DNA of 64,000 nucleotides from Ipomoea triloba (GCF_003576645.1 NC_044923.1:4296979-4360978), one strand, 5' to 3'. Shown: positions 1-12,458, numbered from the stretch's first letter. Program-made: numbers and translations. The notes: generated by a model not told the origin, from the sequence alone.

Positions 1-27
1 AGGAATTCTTTTAACATCAAATGACAT

Positions 28-64
28 CGGTTGGAATCGTGGTCCTGTGTGGACCATAATTTGC
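28..64. repeat. Right-end fragment of palindromic GTGGACC element
   Basis: The stretch holds GTGGTCCTGTGTGGACCATAA followed by TTTGCC, matching the right ends of the fold-back elements near 14160-14202 and 56400-56432. Only this end lies in the window. It is followed by T-rich DNA at 75-114 with no gene. Confidence 0.4.
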
Positions 65-305
65 CAACCTTGTTTTGTTTTTGTTTTTGTTTTTTTTTTT
101 TGTTTTTTTTTTTTGCATTAATATTTGCAATCCCTCTGTGTCCCTATATGATGCTTTTTTGAACAATAAAATTCAGAAAATAAAATAAATAAAAGGATGC
201 GAAAATTTTGCTCTCTGGAAAAGATCTATTGTTTCATTGTCCTTTTTGGCTTTTTATGTCCACTCATTTTCAATATTATTGATTGCTTATATGCCTTTGT
301 GCCAA

Positions 306-350
306 TAATAATAATAATAATAATGACTTGGATTATTATTATTATTATTA
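306..350. repeat. Facing (AAT)n/(ATT)n microsatellite
   Basis: An (AAT)n run is followed within about 10 bases by an (ATT)n run, so the two arms can form a hairpin. Its origin is unclear. Confidence 0.7.
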
Positions 351-399
351 ATTCTAGTCCTTATTGAATTATGACTCAACACTAATGGGATGGTGGAAT

Positions 400-607
400 T
401 GCCCTGTTTGGTAAAATAGTTAGCCTATTCATCAATTTTGTCTTATTTGACCACTATTAGTTTTTTGACTTAGTTAAAAAATCAAACAGCTATCAGCTAA
501 CCGTTAATTTACCAAACACATCTCTACAATCTGCTAATATTATCAAATAATCATACCTTCTAACCTAATCAGCTAAGAGCTAACCACCATTTTACCAAAA
601 ACTGCCA
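400..607. mobile_element. hAT-like MITE
   Basis: About 208 bp, starting GCCCTGTTTGGTAAAAT and ending in the imperfect inverse of it (ATTTTACCAAAAACTGCC). Related sequences occur at 38067-38230 and 49605-49890. There is no coding capacity, and a target-site duplication is not certain. Confidence 0.55.
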
Positions 608-619
608 ATGTGACTATAA

Positions 620-1440
620 GCAACTTATTAAGTGGTTAAAAGCAGAAAGTATATCCTAGAAGCCAATTTTGAATCTGATGGATGGTCATCAATGCATGCA
701 AGGCCAAGCTATAAGGAAGCCACGAATTGCTTTGTTGGAGCGAGTCTTCAAGTTCTTCCTCGGGGTGTGACAGTTTCGAGTATCTCTCCTTCTGTTCTTT
801 TACCAACTTTAATTTAGTGGACGACAATTGAGGCGATTCAATTCAGTACCGAGATTTTTGTGGTAGTAAATGAATAAAGTACATAAGGAGATACAAATGT
901 CATGATATTTTATAGAATTGAATTTTTTCTTTCCATAATTGGAGAGATGAGGGAGGTGGGGTTGAAGATTTGACTCCATTGATGTGGACTTGGATTCTTG
1001 TCCAAGGCAGTATCTTTGGATACATGGATGAAAATTGATGCCACAAGGTGTTGTGACTTTGGGAGAGGAGGCTAAGGGTTTGATTTTTTAATTTTTTTTT
1101 TTTGCAAAAGGGTTTGAATAATATTGAAAGAAGATGAGAGAATGGTTCCAATAATAAGCCTCCATTTTTAGCCCTTTTCCCTTTCAAAGGGACCACCCTA
1201 ATAACCATGATCAAGCACAGCTGCAGCTTGCAGAGCCCATACTTTGCATCACTGTACCTTAAGGTCAAACTCATGGGAAAGAGATATAGAGAGAGAGACA
1301 GGACTTTGTGCTCTAGAAGACAATCATCATTGATATTATTGAGCTTTAAACTATAGATATGTTTTGTGACCAAAACTTTAAGTTGACTTCATAGTTTATA
1401 CGACTTATATATAATATCATGTTCTGCATACCATTTTTTT
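620..1440. other. Intergenic stretch, no gene recognised
   Basis: There is an open frame of 157 codons on the minus strand (900-1373), but its translation has no recognisable domain and low-complexity composition. No promoter, splice pattern or RNA gene could be supported here. Confidence 0.4.
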
Positions 1441-1445
1441 TTCTT

Positions 1446-1735
1446 GGAAAAGGTTCAAATAGGCTTCTAAACATTTCACCAAAAGTTAATTAGGTCTCTA
1501 AACTTTTAAAATGTGCAATTAAACCCTCAAACATGTTAAATTGAGGCGATGAAGCTCAAAAATAGGTAAATGACCTGTTATTTGTATCAGTCCGGCGACG
1601 ACTTCCGACAACCAGCAACGATCATCTCCGGTGGGAAGCGACCTTTCTGGTGGCCTTCTCCCAGGGAAGGTCGCCTTCTTCGGCGACTCGCCTGAGAAGG
1701 TGACCTTTTGGTCACTGGTGATATTTTCCAGCAAT
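1446..1735. mobile_element. Fragment of Mutator-like fold-back element
   Basis: The left end (GGAAAAGGTTCAAATAGGCT) closely resembles the terminus of the complete element at 8081. It is followed by the same kind of GC-rich interior made of small hairpins, here built on GAAGGTCGCC and GGCGAC words. No matching right end was found, so it is treated as truncated. Confidence 0.5.
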
Positions 1736-1745
1736 TTTTACCGTA

Positions 1746-2722
1746 TGATTGTGTCATATCTTATTGTAATAGTATCATGTCGAGAGTACAATCATGTAAA
1801 TTTTTACTAATACTCAAAGCAATCGTATATATAATTGTATCGTATATGATCAACACCATTATCTCAATGAGTACTATAAAAACTTTTTATTTTTTTAAAA
1901 TGTATATTTACATGATGGGGTCAGATATAAAGGCAAGCATTAAAAAGACAAAACCCCATGATGGAAGGTTGTTTTTCTTGTGGAAATATTTGAAAGGAAA
2001 CAAAAGGAAAATGCAAAATTAAATTGGTTAGTTCTACTACCCTCCAATTTGTGGATGGACCTCCCACCCCAAAAAAGAAAAGGAAAGAAAAATGGAGTGG
2101 TTTGGGGAGGGGCAAGAGGCCAACAAATTAAAGGGCATGATTGTGTCATATTTTGTTGGTAATAGTATCAAGTAGTGGGTACAATTAGGAAAATTAAGGG
2201 CTCCTCTAGTACCCTTTTGTTGATATGGAAGGAGAGAGGGTTGGAAAGAGAAATAAATAAATTGCGGTGTTTTGATTATAATGATAGAATTAATAATAAG
2301 ATAAGGAAATGTGAGAAAACTTAAGAAATTGGGTATTTTAAATAAGTAAAAGCCCTATGGTGAGGTTATGTTACATTTTAGAAGAAATTACATAACCTGA
2401 ACAAAACATGAGAATTTTATATTCCTAACTAAATATAACTTTGATTATTTTATATTACTTGAGCTAAATACCCCTAAAAGCTTTTAATCTTTAAAATCTC
2501 TATTTGCATGATAGGATATAAAGGCAAACATTGAAAAGAAGACAAAACCCCATGATGGGAGGTTGCTTTTCCTGTGGAAATTTTTGAAAGGAAACAAAAG
2601 GGAAATGCAAAAGTAAATTGTTTAGTTCTACTACCCTCCAACTGGTGGATAGACTACCCCAAAAAACAAACAAAAAAAAGATGGAGTGGTTTAGAGAGGG
2701 GCAAGAGGCCAACAAAGGGCAT
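1746..2722. repeat. Two-copy tandem duplication
   Basis: Unit 1 (about 1746-2139) and unit 2 (about 2140-2722) both begin with GATTGTGTCATAT and both end in a 220-bp block (1909-2139 and 2503-2722) that aligns nearly base for base, with words such as AAAACCCCATGATGG and TTAGTTCTACTACCCTCCAA. The middles differ in length. Neither unit contains a supported gene. Confidence 0.8.
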
Positions 2723-2764
2723 GTGCACATGAAAAAATATATATATATAGGCCCTAGATAGGGC

Positions 2765-2943
2765 AATCATTATTCTGCGAATCATATTATCAAATAATGT
2801 ATATTCAATATACAAATAATATAATTCTAATATATTAAAAATATATATTGTATTCAGCGAAAGTACATTATATTGTATAATGTACGATCAATACACGAAA
2901 AATGTACTTTTTATTATGGTTCACGTAACGCTGTATAATTTGT
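2765..2943. repeat. AT-rich fold-back repeat
   Basis: The interior is a set of inverted TGTATATT, GTACATTATA and ATGTAC words. The ends (AATCATTATTCTGCG and CGCTGTATAATTTGTCG) are loosely inverse to each other and resemble the ends of the palindromic GTGGACC family. The assignment is tentative. Confidence 0.35.
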
Positions 2944-3739
2944 CGATTTGGGTCCTCTAAGAGGGATACCCTACACCAACACCCATGTAAAATTGAAGGC
3001 CAGATATGGAAAAAGATATGGGTGCATCCTTTTTAAATTTTTAGGGCTCTATATCATCTACTTTTTGCCTCATAATAAAGACAACAGGTTTTGGTTCCTT
3101 GATTTTCCCTCCTGACTTGAATGGTGATGCTTCTTCTCAGCCCAGCATGGTGTGTGTATCACCTTTATTGCACAATTATTATATTCCTTCTACACCACTT
3201 GCTACAAAATTCCTTATTAGTACCCTCACCCAAAAAAAAAAAACCATTCAAGAAGCTAATCTAACCATAAATTTGATGTTGTTACATGGTTCAATCAGCA
3301 TTATTTATTTTGTTCCACAAGTTCACATTTATCTCAGTTTTAATTTATGATTAGATATTTGATTTTGATTCAAATATTTATCTCTTTGCTAGCAGTTGAA
3401 AATTTGATTATTTTCATTTTTCAACCACCTATTTTGACTGCCTAAAAAGTAGCTAAAATTGCTACTCTCTTTTTTCTTTTTTTCTTTTTTTGAGAAAGAA
3501 AAGTAGCTAAAATAATTTTCAAGTTTTCTAACCACTTATTTTCTTTGACATTTTTTACTATCCCAGAAGTGAGCTAATTTGTTTGGTGACAGTCAAGTTC
3601 TTGATAACCTTAAAATGTGGCTTGCTTTCTACCACATTTGCTAACTACTCAAAAAGTAGTGTTTTTTTTTTTCCAAACTTTTCAAGTTTTGTTACTACCA
3701 TTGGCTTGGTGGTGTGAATTTCAGACCACAAAGTTTTAA

Positions 3740-3910
3740 GTTGGTCCGATAATTAGTTTGGTAATCACAAGATTCTTAATTTGATTCCTCGTTAGAGATG
3801 TCTATTTGTCTTCTTGGTTTGAGTTAGTTAGTTATGGACAATCTAGATTGATTTTCCTCATTGTGGTCATTTGTCGGCTAGGGTCACGAAACGAGTTTCA
3901 CCTAAAGTGC
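3740..3910 (+). mobile_element. Possible tRNA-derived SINE
   Basis: TAGTTTGGTAATCACAAG followed 12 bases later by AATTTGATTCCTC resembles pol III A and B boxes at the spacing seen in the clearer SINE at 14385. There is no clean tail or target duplication, so this is a weak call. Confidence 0.35.
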
Positions 3911-4732
3911 ACATTCAAGTAACAATTGTGAATTTTCTAGTAAATCAAAGAATTTTGAACCACTTTTTATGGGTGATCTGAAAAATTCATTACTTTGGAA
4001 AAAATTTCAAAAAAATATATATAATTTCCTACTTTGATGTGCCGAACACACTAATACATATCATATCGGTTACTTATGAGAATTTGAATCAATATATGAA
4101 ACTTGAACCAAATCTACACTCATGAACTCAACTTTTTGTGCTCTAAATTAGAGCTAAGTTGGTATCACTTTACCCTTCCTAGTTCCAAGCACAGAATTTT
4201 CAACTTCTAATCTTTAATCTTGTAACCACGATCAGAGGATGATATACATACATGGGCCAATGATATGTAAACTGATATCTCTCTCTGACTCTATCTACCC
4301 ATTAATTACAACACTCTTAATTGCCTTCCTGTTAATGATGGGCCGCAACAACTTTTTAATACTGCCATTATCACCATGCTAGCTAGCTCTCAAAGGAATT
4401 CTCAAGAAATTAAAAGGCATTACATTATATTATTGTACATATTTACTGTTCATCAAGTGTGTGTATATATAAACGACAGGAGATTTTTCCAGGTGAAGCA
4501 GAGCAAGACAAATGGCACCTGTGACTGTGAAGACTAAGCTAGCTAGCTAGCCTCCATATATTTGTGACCACCTTGAATTGTGACACATATGGAGTAGTAG
4601 TAGTCATCAAGAAATAGAGTTTGATGCATGGAGGGGTTTTGTCATCTATCACCCAACATCCAGGCCACTACTATTCCAAATAAACTTTTCTGATTACATT
4701 TCAAGTTTTGACTGAATTCAATGCTTATCTGT

Positions 4733-4905
4733 GGTACCCTTTTTGATTTGACAGTTAATGTGGGTAAAACCAAAAAACAATAACAAAAGCTTAATGGTAA
4801 TGAGTAATGATTAATGACTAATAATACTACCTTTTTTATTTGACAGTTAATGTGGAAGCCAAAAAAAACAAAAACAAAAGCTTATACTAATGAGTAAGAC
4901 TAAAC
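4733..4905. repeat. Two-copy tandem repeat, ~97-bp period
   Basis: Both copies contain TTTGACAGTTAATGTGG, then an A-rich stretch, then ACAAAAGCTTA and AATGAGTAA. It lies about 1 kb upstream of the SOFL start. Confidence 0.7.
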
Positions 4906-5583
4906 ATATCTCTTACTTTTTCAAAAAAAAATTATTTTACTTTCTATTGATGTGACATGTCATGATACAAAAAAAAAAAAAAGAATTAAATCACATTTTA
5001 TTCATTTCATTTTCTTTCTTTCAATAAAATCTAGGCATGTCAGACCTAATAGTTGGTAAGTTGACAGGGTCTGAATTAATCTTATAGTGATAGGGATACC
5101 AGATGTTGTACTAAAGAAGTCTAAATATAGCTTGCACCGCCGCCACTTCCTGAGTGATAGATTATGGATAAGGACACATGATTAAATCTTGACAGTTGGA
5201 GTTTCACCCATTGCAGTGAGTTCTTTGTGCACAAGCACGAGTCCTCCTATCTAATAGGTCACTGAGTCATCAAGATTTATCTTTCTATTATTTTATCGGA
5301 CCATAATTTGGGGTCTTGAGGTTTCACCTTTATATGGATAATAAAGAATGCTAAATATATGGCTTAAGTTTTACTTTTTAATAGTAAACTTATTATCATT
5401 TTCCAATGGTAATTTATGAGAGAAGCATTGAAATGACTGTTACCCAATGGGGAGGTGGCCATTTACACAAAAATTGATGAACACATGGCCCTTGCACAAT
5501 CACCATGTAGCACCAAAACCAAATGTCAATGGCCAAAAGCCAACTGGCAACTTTGATTCTTCACAAAAAGTGATGCCCCAAAC

Positions 5584-5622
<39 letters not shown>

Positions 5623-5709
5623 AGACCAACGACAAAACCAAATAACAAAACTAGTCTAGGATTTGAGCATGCTGCCACTGGTTTTTCTGTACCTTCCATT
5701 TCTCCCCCC

Positions 5710-5718
5710 TATAAATAC
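5710..5718 (+). promoter_or_regulatory. TATA box of SOFL gene
   Basis: TATAAATAC follows a C-rich tract, 125 bases upstream of the start codon. Transcription would be expected to begin near 5740, giving a pyrimidine-rich leader of about 95 bases with an A13 run just before the ATG. Confidence 0.75.
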
Positions 5719-5834
5719 ACCCCCATACTTATCCCACTTCTTGTACTGTCTTTTTTCACCACCTACCTTCATTCTTCACACCCAAAATTGGGATTTTTGT
5801 AAATCAAAAAAAAAAAAAATTAAAGATTTCAAGA

Positions 5835-6895
5835 ATGAATCTTTCAGGTTCTGAGTGCAGTTCTGGGTGCCAATCTGGCTGGACAACTTATTTTGATCAG
5901 AAATCAAATTCTGAAGATCAATACAACAGCAGATTTCATGGTGAAGATCATAGGGGAAAGATGGGGTTTTGCAGTGAGGAGGATGAGGATTTGTCTATGG
6001 TGTCTGATGCATCCTCGGGGCCACCACATTTTCGCGGTGGCCTCGAGGACGAGGAGGAGGAAGAAGAAGAAGAAGAAGAGTATTTGTATAAAGGGAAGCA
6101 GAAAAGGAAAAGTACAGAGATTTGGGGTGATAAAGAACAGAGGTGTTATCTTGATGATACTGCTAGCTCCCCTGCATTGAGTTTCCCTTTTAAGGTTCAA
6201 TGAAACAGCTCTTTTTTAGGTTTTTTGGAATTGTTTTTTCATTGCTTGTTTGATTGTATGGTGACATTTTGGTTTTTTTTTTTGGTTTCCAGGAAAACAC
6301 AGCTTCCATGGAGAATAATGTTCCTGGTGTCTCTGATCTTAAGGTTCTTGTCTGAATTCTCTCCCACTGTCCTTTTTCTTTTCTCCATTTTTTTTATAGT
6401 CACGGGAAAACCTGTAGCCACTACCCGATGGGTACACTGGGTAAACCCCACCCTGTGACTTTAACAGACAAAGAACTATAAAATCAAGATGATCAGTAAA
6501 CCAGGCTAGGTTGTCCATAATTGTCTGACTTAAACCAAAATGACCAATAGTCCACTTTGGGAGTCAAATTTTTATTTTCTTCATTTTAGCATTTAGCAAT
6601 GTTGTGTTGTTAATGCAATCTGTTATTCCTTTTTCAGGGTAAATCTGTTCTTGGGAAGCACTTTGGATTCTTGAAATCATCTAAAAGTGGCAAAGCTGCT
6701 TCACTCAAATCTGGTGAGTTAACACATTATTCTGCTCAAGCTGATGTTTCTTTACTGCATTCTATGAAAAAAAAAAAAAAACAGTAAATTTTGCTGCAAC
6801 TCTTTACACTAATGCCATGTTCAACATCCTTAAAAACTCCAAATTTGTGATGATGAGTGTGTTTCTTGACAGGTGGTATGAAGGGGAGAAAGTAG
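5835..6895 (+). CDS. SOFL: SOB FIVE-LIKE (SOFL) protein, 4 exons, 169 aa
   Basis: Exons are 5835-6194, 6293-6343, 6638-6713 and 6873-6895; all introns are GT-AG and the joined frame is open to TAG at 6893. SOFL proteins are small plant-specific nuclear proteins that raise cytokinin levels or responses in Arabidopsis; their biochemistry is unknown. Both diagnostic motifs are present: domain A, SGCQSGWTTYFDQ, at residues 10-22, and domain B, DLSMVSDASSGPPH, at 52-65. A run of acidic residues (71-82) is followed by a basic KQKRKS stretch (88-93) that could be a nuclear signal. The C-terminal half is Lys/Ser-rich and ends GGMKGRK. The start is the first ATG after a TATA-box leader and precedes domain A by nine residues, the usual arrangement. 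Intron 2 carries a SINE fragment. Which SOFL paralogue this is cannot be settled here. Confidence 0.92.
6400..6470 (-). mobile_element. SINE fragment in SOFL intron 2
   Basis: The stretch resembles parts of the SINEs at 38245-38470 and 45901-46139 (for example CGTAGTCATTACCC-like and GGGTAAACCCCA-like words). It is truncated and without a tail. Confidence 0.45.
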
Positions 6896-7089
6896 CAGAG
6901 AGAAATGGCAAAGTTCATGTTCTCTGTCTCTACTGCTGCACCTGCAGATGATGAATAGAGAAAGAAGATTTGTTATTTGTTATCTTTTTCTTTTTCCCTT
7001 TTTTTTAGGTGGGGGTGGATCAATGATCTTGATCATGATCATGGATGTAAATAGAAAAAGGCATCAGATTTATTATGTAGATTTTCTTT

Positions 7090-7270
7090 TTTTGGAGCAA
7101 CGAGGGAAACTCACAGCCACTATTCGAGCGTGTGCACCTGATAAACTCGTCTTGTGGCTAGACCTTAGCTAGTAAACGATCACAAAGAGATAAATTAGTC
7201 TGGACTGGCTCAAACTAAGAAGGTAGATTAATAGACTGCTCGCTTCGGGAGTAGAACTTGTATGTGTATC
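7090..7270 (-). mobile_element. SINE-related sequence downstream of SOFL
   Basis: GAGGGAAACTCACAGCCACTA and following words resemble the body of the minus-strand SINEs in the SCPL introns. It probably lies in or just after the SOFL 3' UTR. The boundaries are approximate. Confidence 0.4.
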
Positions 7271-8080
7271 GTGTTTTTTTATCTTCTCTCCTTTGAATAT
7301 GTTAATCCATCTTTGCTATTTGTTCCTGTCTATGTAATGGGAAACAACCTGAAAACATAAGAAGAAAATTTGTGTTTATAGTTTGGCAGTTGCAGCAGAT
7401 TATCTTTCACCATCAGTAACAGTAGTCACAGCATAATAAGAACTGTGTTTTTTGGTGATTTACCAAATGGCTACTTTTATTCTCATGTGTTTTCTTGACA
7501 TAGTCACGACTGTCATGTGTACAACTAAAATATCTTAACCACGTGAAAGTGACTAGAAAGTTGAAATATGCTCATTCCGATATGAGTTATATTACATATA
7601 CCCTTAAATTTTATTCTTTAAATTTTACTCTGTAATGTAGCGAGCACGAATAAGTTAATTTTCAAAGCGCTGAATTTAACTTATTGGTTCAAAAGTGATT
7701 TTTAAAGTCTTATTCAAGCGATAAGGTGAATCACTAAGAGGTCTAAAGTCTTAAAAAAATCGATTAGAGCCTTCAGAGGTGACGCTAATGTATTAAAAAA
7801 AATCATATTCTCACACATGTGCAATGATCAATGAAATTGATTGAGAAAAGGCAGACACAAGATGCAAAACACCACAGCCCCCCCCCCCCTCCCCACCCCC
7901 ATTGCATCAAATCCATGAATAGTCTCATGAGTCTATCCAAGAACAAATCAATCTTATTAATTTGAAAAAATGCGTTTCGTTTCAACTATAACGTTTAATT
8001 AAGCAAATAGACAGTATTTTTTAGATCTTTTATCTACTTTGATGTCGAATTTAATGATATATTTTATCACAATTAAAATT

Positions 8081-8760
8081 GGAAAAAGGGTCAAATAAGC
8101 CCTCGAACTTTACCTAAAAGTGCAATTAGGCCCCCAAACATTCAAAAGGTTCAATTACACATACAAACTTGTCATTTTGGGGCATTTAAACCCATATGAC
8201 CGGTTGTTCCAGGTGAACAACCGGTCATATTTTTCCGACGAACATTCCGACCACCGGCGGCCGGAATGTTCATCCCCAACAATGGAGAAGACGAAAGTGT
8301 TCGTCTGGTCGTCTTCTCCGGCACTGGTTAACCAGTGAACCACACTGGTTCGTCTTCTCCACCGGAGAAGACAGACTTATCCGATGTTCGTCTTCTCAAC
8401 GGGGTGTTCGTCTTCTCAGTTGAAAAGACGAACGAACCAATGTGGTTCGTCTTCTCCGATGGAGAAGACTGGGAAGACGAACAGTCTTCTCCATGGGAGA
8501 CAGTCTTCTCCATGGGAGAAGACGAACCACACTGGTTCGCCTTCTCCAACGGAGAAGACGGTTGGGGATGAACATTCCGGCGGCCGGCGGCCGGAATGTT
8601 TGTCGGAAAAATATGACCGGTTGTTCACCTGGAACAACCGGTCATATGGGTTTAAATGCCCCAAAATGATAAGTTTGTGTGTGTAATTGAACCTTTTGAA
8701 TGTTTGAGGGGCTAATTGTACTTTTAGGTAAAGTTTGAGAGCCTATTTGACCATTTTCCC
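8081..8760. mobile_element. Fold-back Mutator-like MITE with 9-bp target duplication
   Basis: The 680-bp element is flanked by the direct repeat ATTAAAATT (8072-8080 and 8761-8769), the 9-bp size typical of Mutator insertions. Terminal inverted repeats of roughly 200 bp run almost to the centre (GGGTCAAATAAGCCCTCG at the left, CCTATTTGACCATTTTCCC at the right). The core (about 8270-8570) is a chain of GTCTTCTCC and GGAGAAGAC words in both orientations, so it would fold into many small hairpins. There is no transposase; the open frames inside are translations of these repeats. Confidence 0.85.
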
Positions 8761-8769
8761 ATTAAAATT

Positions 8770-9315
8770 TTAAACTAATAGTTAAATTGGGGAAAATATC
8801 ATATATGAATTATGGAGATTGATTATTCACTCTGAGGCTCTATTTTTTTTCCTACCAAAAAGAACCCCACACTCTAATGCCAGCTACCAATAAACCCTAT
8901 ATAATTACATTTCTCAATTATTGAATTTTGATTTAATGAGAGAAGAAGTGAATGATGCAAGAAGGAGAGAGTTTTAAATTAACTTGACATAATACTGTTG
9001 CAACTTCCCATTCTTCCAAATCTTGAAATGAAGGTGTGATCATATCTTGGAGCATGAAATGAGATTAAGGAAAAGGACAAGAGCTCCAGCTATGTGTCCT
9101 GAATCCTGACAATCTTCATTCCATGGTACACTAATAATTGATATAATATCATAGAGAAGAATTCAATTTTGAATCATTGAAATAATATGCACTACGTGGC
9201 TTCTTTTTTTTTTGCTAGGTGGTCGATTCAAAATCCAGAAAAAAAAAATATTTCTTTTAAAAATAATTAAATAACAAAGAAATAATAAAACCATACCCAA
9301 TAATTTCCTTCTTCT

Positions 9316-9351
<36 letters not shown>

Positions 9352-11924
9352 AAATTCTTTACCGATTGACCATTAATTGTAGCTTATACATCTAATCAAT
9401 GATAGACACAATGATAGTCTCGTGGCATGACTCATTAGGATAAGGTGCTTATTATTATGCTAAAAATTAATTTGTAGCATTAATGTAGTTTTATTTTATT
9501 ATACCTCAACATCTTCGAGAATCAGGGAATGTATTAACATTTTCGAGAGGTTAATATGATAGTTGAACTACAACTTTATATTTTATATATTATGTGCTCA
9601 ACAATTATATAAAGTAGTGATCTAACTCACCCTCAAGTTACACTATACCATGAATCTATAAAATTAATTAGAGCTCCCACTAGTACACAGCACAACTAGT
9701 TAATCAATCCAAAATAAGTTCGTAAATTTTGTTTTACTAACAGTCAATGTTCGAATCCTACCAAAGACCCAAAAAAAAAAAAAAGAAGTGAGACACATAA
9801 ATTAGTGATAGACATTTAGATGTATGTTGTCCAATTGAGACACATCCCACAATTTACCTTATCCAACAATATAATCTATATGGCAGGAGTAGTGATAGAC
9901 CCTAATTTTGTGTTCAAACTTATAAATTAATTAGAGTTCATCCCTTTAGTCTTCTCTACTATATATAATAACAAGTTTTAGTACTTTAGTAATCAATTTC
10001 AATTTATTCTACCTATTCTTAAACCTCGTCAATTTTAAAAAGCATTTCACTTTTAGTTCAAAACGTCCAAAAATACCCTTGTTTTGTGAAAATTTAACCA
10101 AACTCCTCATTTATTTTAGACATTTTGAATCTTAATAAAGGGACAAATCAAAATAAAAAATTAAAAAGTAATAAAAACTGTCCATTATTAAAAAAAAAAG
10201 TGAAATACTATAATAAATTATTTATTGCATTTAAAGTCAACCTCTTGTCCAACAGTGACACACATTTTTGTCCATATTGTGTTAAATAATAATTAAAAAT
10301 AAATAAAAGTGAGGCCTGGCGATTGCTTACCCACCATATTTAATGTAGGGCAGCAATTATTGAATAAATCCATGCACACACGTGCATACACACGTAGATC
10401 ACAAGACATATGCAAGTGTTTATGGATAAACATTGAACTCTCTCAAATTAATTAAAGTCATGGTCTTTAAGTAATATTATTGTAGTTTGCAGTTCACATA
10501 CTTTGATGAACACATGAAAGCCAAGAATGAACCAATTAAGTAGCCTCTTGTTTGCGGAATCTAGGGAGAGAATCTTTGAAATAAGTTTAATTTCATGCCA
10601 CTAATTAGTAGTTAGGTCTGCTCCCACCTTCTTTGTGTCTATACACAAAAAAAACATATTTTTAAGTAGACCGGAGACCTTCGAGTTGAATGAGAGGAGG
10701 CAAAGAGAAGCCTCATTTAAGACATGTTAATTCTAGCGATAGAGTGAGGGTTTCGATTAAATTTCTTGTGCACAAAAGTTTACAGTTTGGTGTTGCGTTT
10801 CAAAATTAAATTGACTCGATTTACCTGACTTCCTCTTGGTGGCTGGCTAGAAGTTAGCCTAGCTTGTATATACTCATTATTTATAGGACGATTATTTACT
10901 TTTAAATAGACAAATTTAATACATGAGATATTCTACCGTCATTCATTATATATATTGGCGACTCACTCAAGTTTTATAATTTAAAATTAAAGCATGATTG
11001 TGAGGATATCTTTATTTAATCTCAGCTACTATACATGGAATATCCATGTGGTTAGAGACTAGCTAGTAATTGAATGCTACATTTGTGAAAGTTAATTAAT
11101 TATTAGGATTTAGGTGGAAAGTAATAATGAGAATTGAAATATCAGGAAAAAAAGACGGCATGAATAACCGAAGGACGTTGATTAAAGTTAAGCGATCAAA
11201 AGGGTTTAAACACTTAAACATGAGTCTCGATTGAGACTTAACTAAAACTGTTGCATTTGACAGGATTCGAATACCAATGCAATATGCCCCAAAAGAAATA
11301 ATGGAAAAAGAATAGAGCAGTGGAATTATGCTGTCAAGTTGCATGTTTATCAGCAATAATGGATCAGGTGAGAGCTCCTGGTTAAGAGTGTGCTTGGCCC
11401 TAAAGATGCTAATGAAAGTGACAAGGGACCCCATTTTCATGTGCCATTGATTCCAGAGGATATATATAGAGGGAGGAGCTCATGCTATAATATAGTCATC
11501 AATATAATGAATGAAATTTGTGTTTTTCTTTTAATAATGTTTTTATTTTTATTTTTTCACAATGTTTCCTAAGATTCCCATTAGTCCTGTCTGTGTTACC
11601 ATGTTTTTGATTGGGCAATATTTGGGATAATCAAATTAATCATTCACCCACTCACTTCACTTATTTATCCACAAATGGAAAGGAAAATCCTTAACTGCAA
11701 ACTAAGAATCTTGAATGCTAATAGGTCTTTGTTGTCAATTTGTTGCTATTGGCATTTATGACCCAACAGATTGATTGAAAGGACTCGAAGGAATTGATGC
11801 ATCTGTGGAGTTAGGACAACTCCATCTTTCTGTAATAATGATGTTGAGCTTGCACTAATGCATTTCTCATAGTAGATTAAAAATTTCACTTACAAACTTA
11901 TTTCTAACCACATGCTAGTGGATA
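8770..11924. other. Intergenic, no gene recognised
   Basis: AT-rich DNA with poly-T (9317-9349) and poly-A runs. No exon, tRNA or well-defined element could be supported. A minus-strand frame at 11096-11440 has no recognisable domain. Confidence 0.4.
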
Positions 11925-11925
11925 A

Positions 11926-11988
11926 TTGTTATACCATGGATCAAGATTTACTTAGCATTGTAGATCGATCATGGTCCAAAAATTATGT
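11926..11988. repeat. Short member of palindromic GTGGACC family
   Basis: TTGTTATACCATGGATCAAG at the left and GATCATGGTCCAAAAATTAT at the right form imperfect inverted ends about 60 bp apart, with almost no interior. The ends match those at 52517 and 13967. Confidence 0.5.
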
Positions 11989-12049
11989 GTTTATAATTAA
12001 TATATTATCTATTTTTAGTTTATATGTATATGTGTGTGGGTGTGTGTAT

Positions 12050-12458
12050 ATATAGGGGCAAGTTCATGTGAGAACGAGCGCTCAGATGAGGAATAAAAAT
12101 TAATCACAGTCGTCCATCTGCCCGTATCTAACAGATCAGATGTAATTAAAAAAAAAACACGACGGTATTTTTGTAAATAAATTGAACATTGGTGCAAGTA
12201 CCATTTGTTAAAAGTGCAAGTGTGCAAGTAATATCACTTAAAAGTGTAACAATTTTCACTTAATAGAGCAAGTAACTTACATTTTCACATTGGTGCACCT
12301 AATGATAACGTTATGTGCACTTAATATTGTTGCTCGTGAATATTATATTGTTGCACTTAGCTTGTAATATGTTTTACTTACACTTTTAATACATTTTACT
12401 TGCATTTATATATGTTCTCATTCCTCTCATGGACATGTGGTTCTCACCTGATTCGTCT

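Larger units (their letters stand above)
2944..5700. other. Intergenic region upstream of SOFL
   Basis: No coding exon was recognised. It contains poly-A and poly-T runs, a SINE-like stretch near 3740-3910, a short tandem duplication at 4733-4905, and a 40-base poly-A run near 5585-5622. The last few hundred bases presumably hold the SOFL promoter. Confidence 0.4.

Noticed and set aside
900..1373. 157-codon minus-strand open frame
   Set aside because: No recognisable domain, no supporting splice or promoter context, and a low-complexity stretch of Lys; kept only as an unexplained region.
8120..8686. Overlapping open frames of 62-100 codons on both strands
   Set aside because: They are translations of the GTCTTCTCC repeat and inverted arms of the Mutator-like element; the similar peptides on both strands come from the palindrome.
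11363..11483. Possible microRNA hairpin (GAGCTCCT / AGGAGCTC)
   Set aside because: Only the outer eight bases pair well; the arms do not form a continuous stem and no known plant miRNA was recognised.
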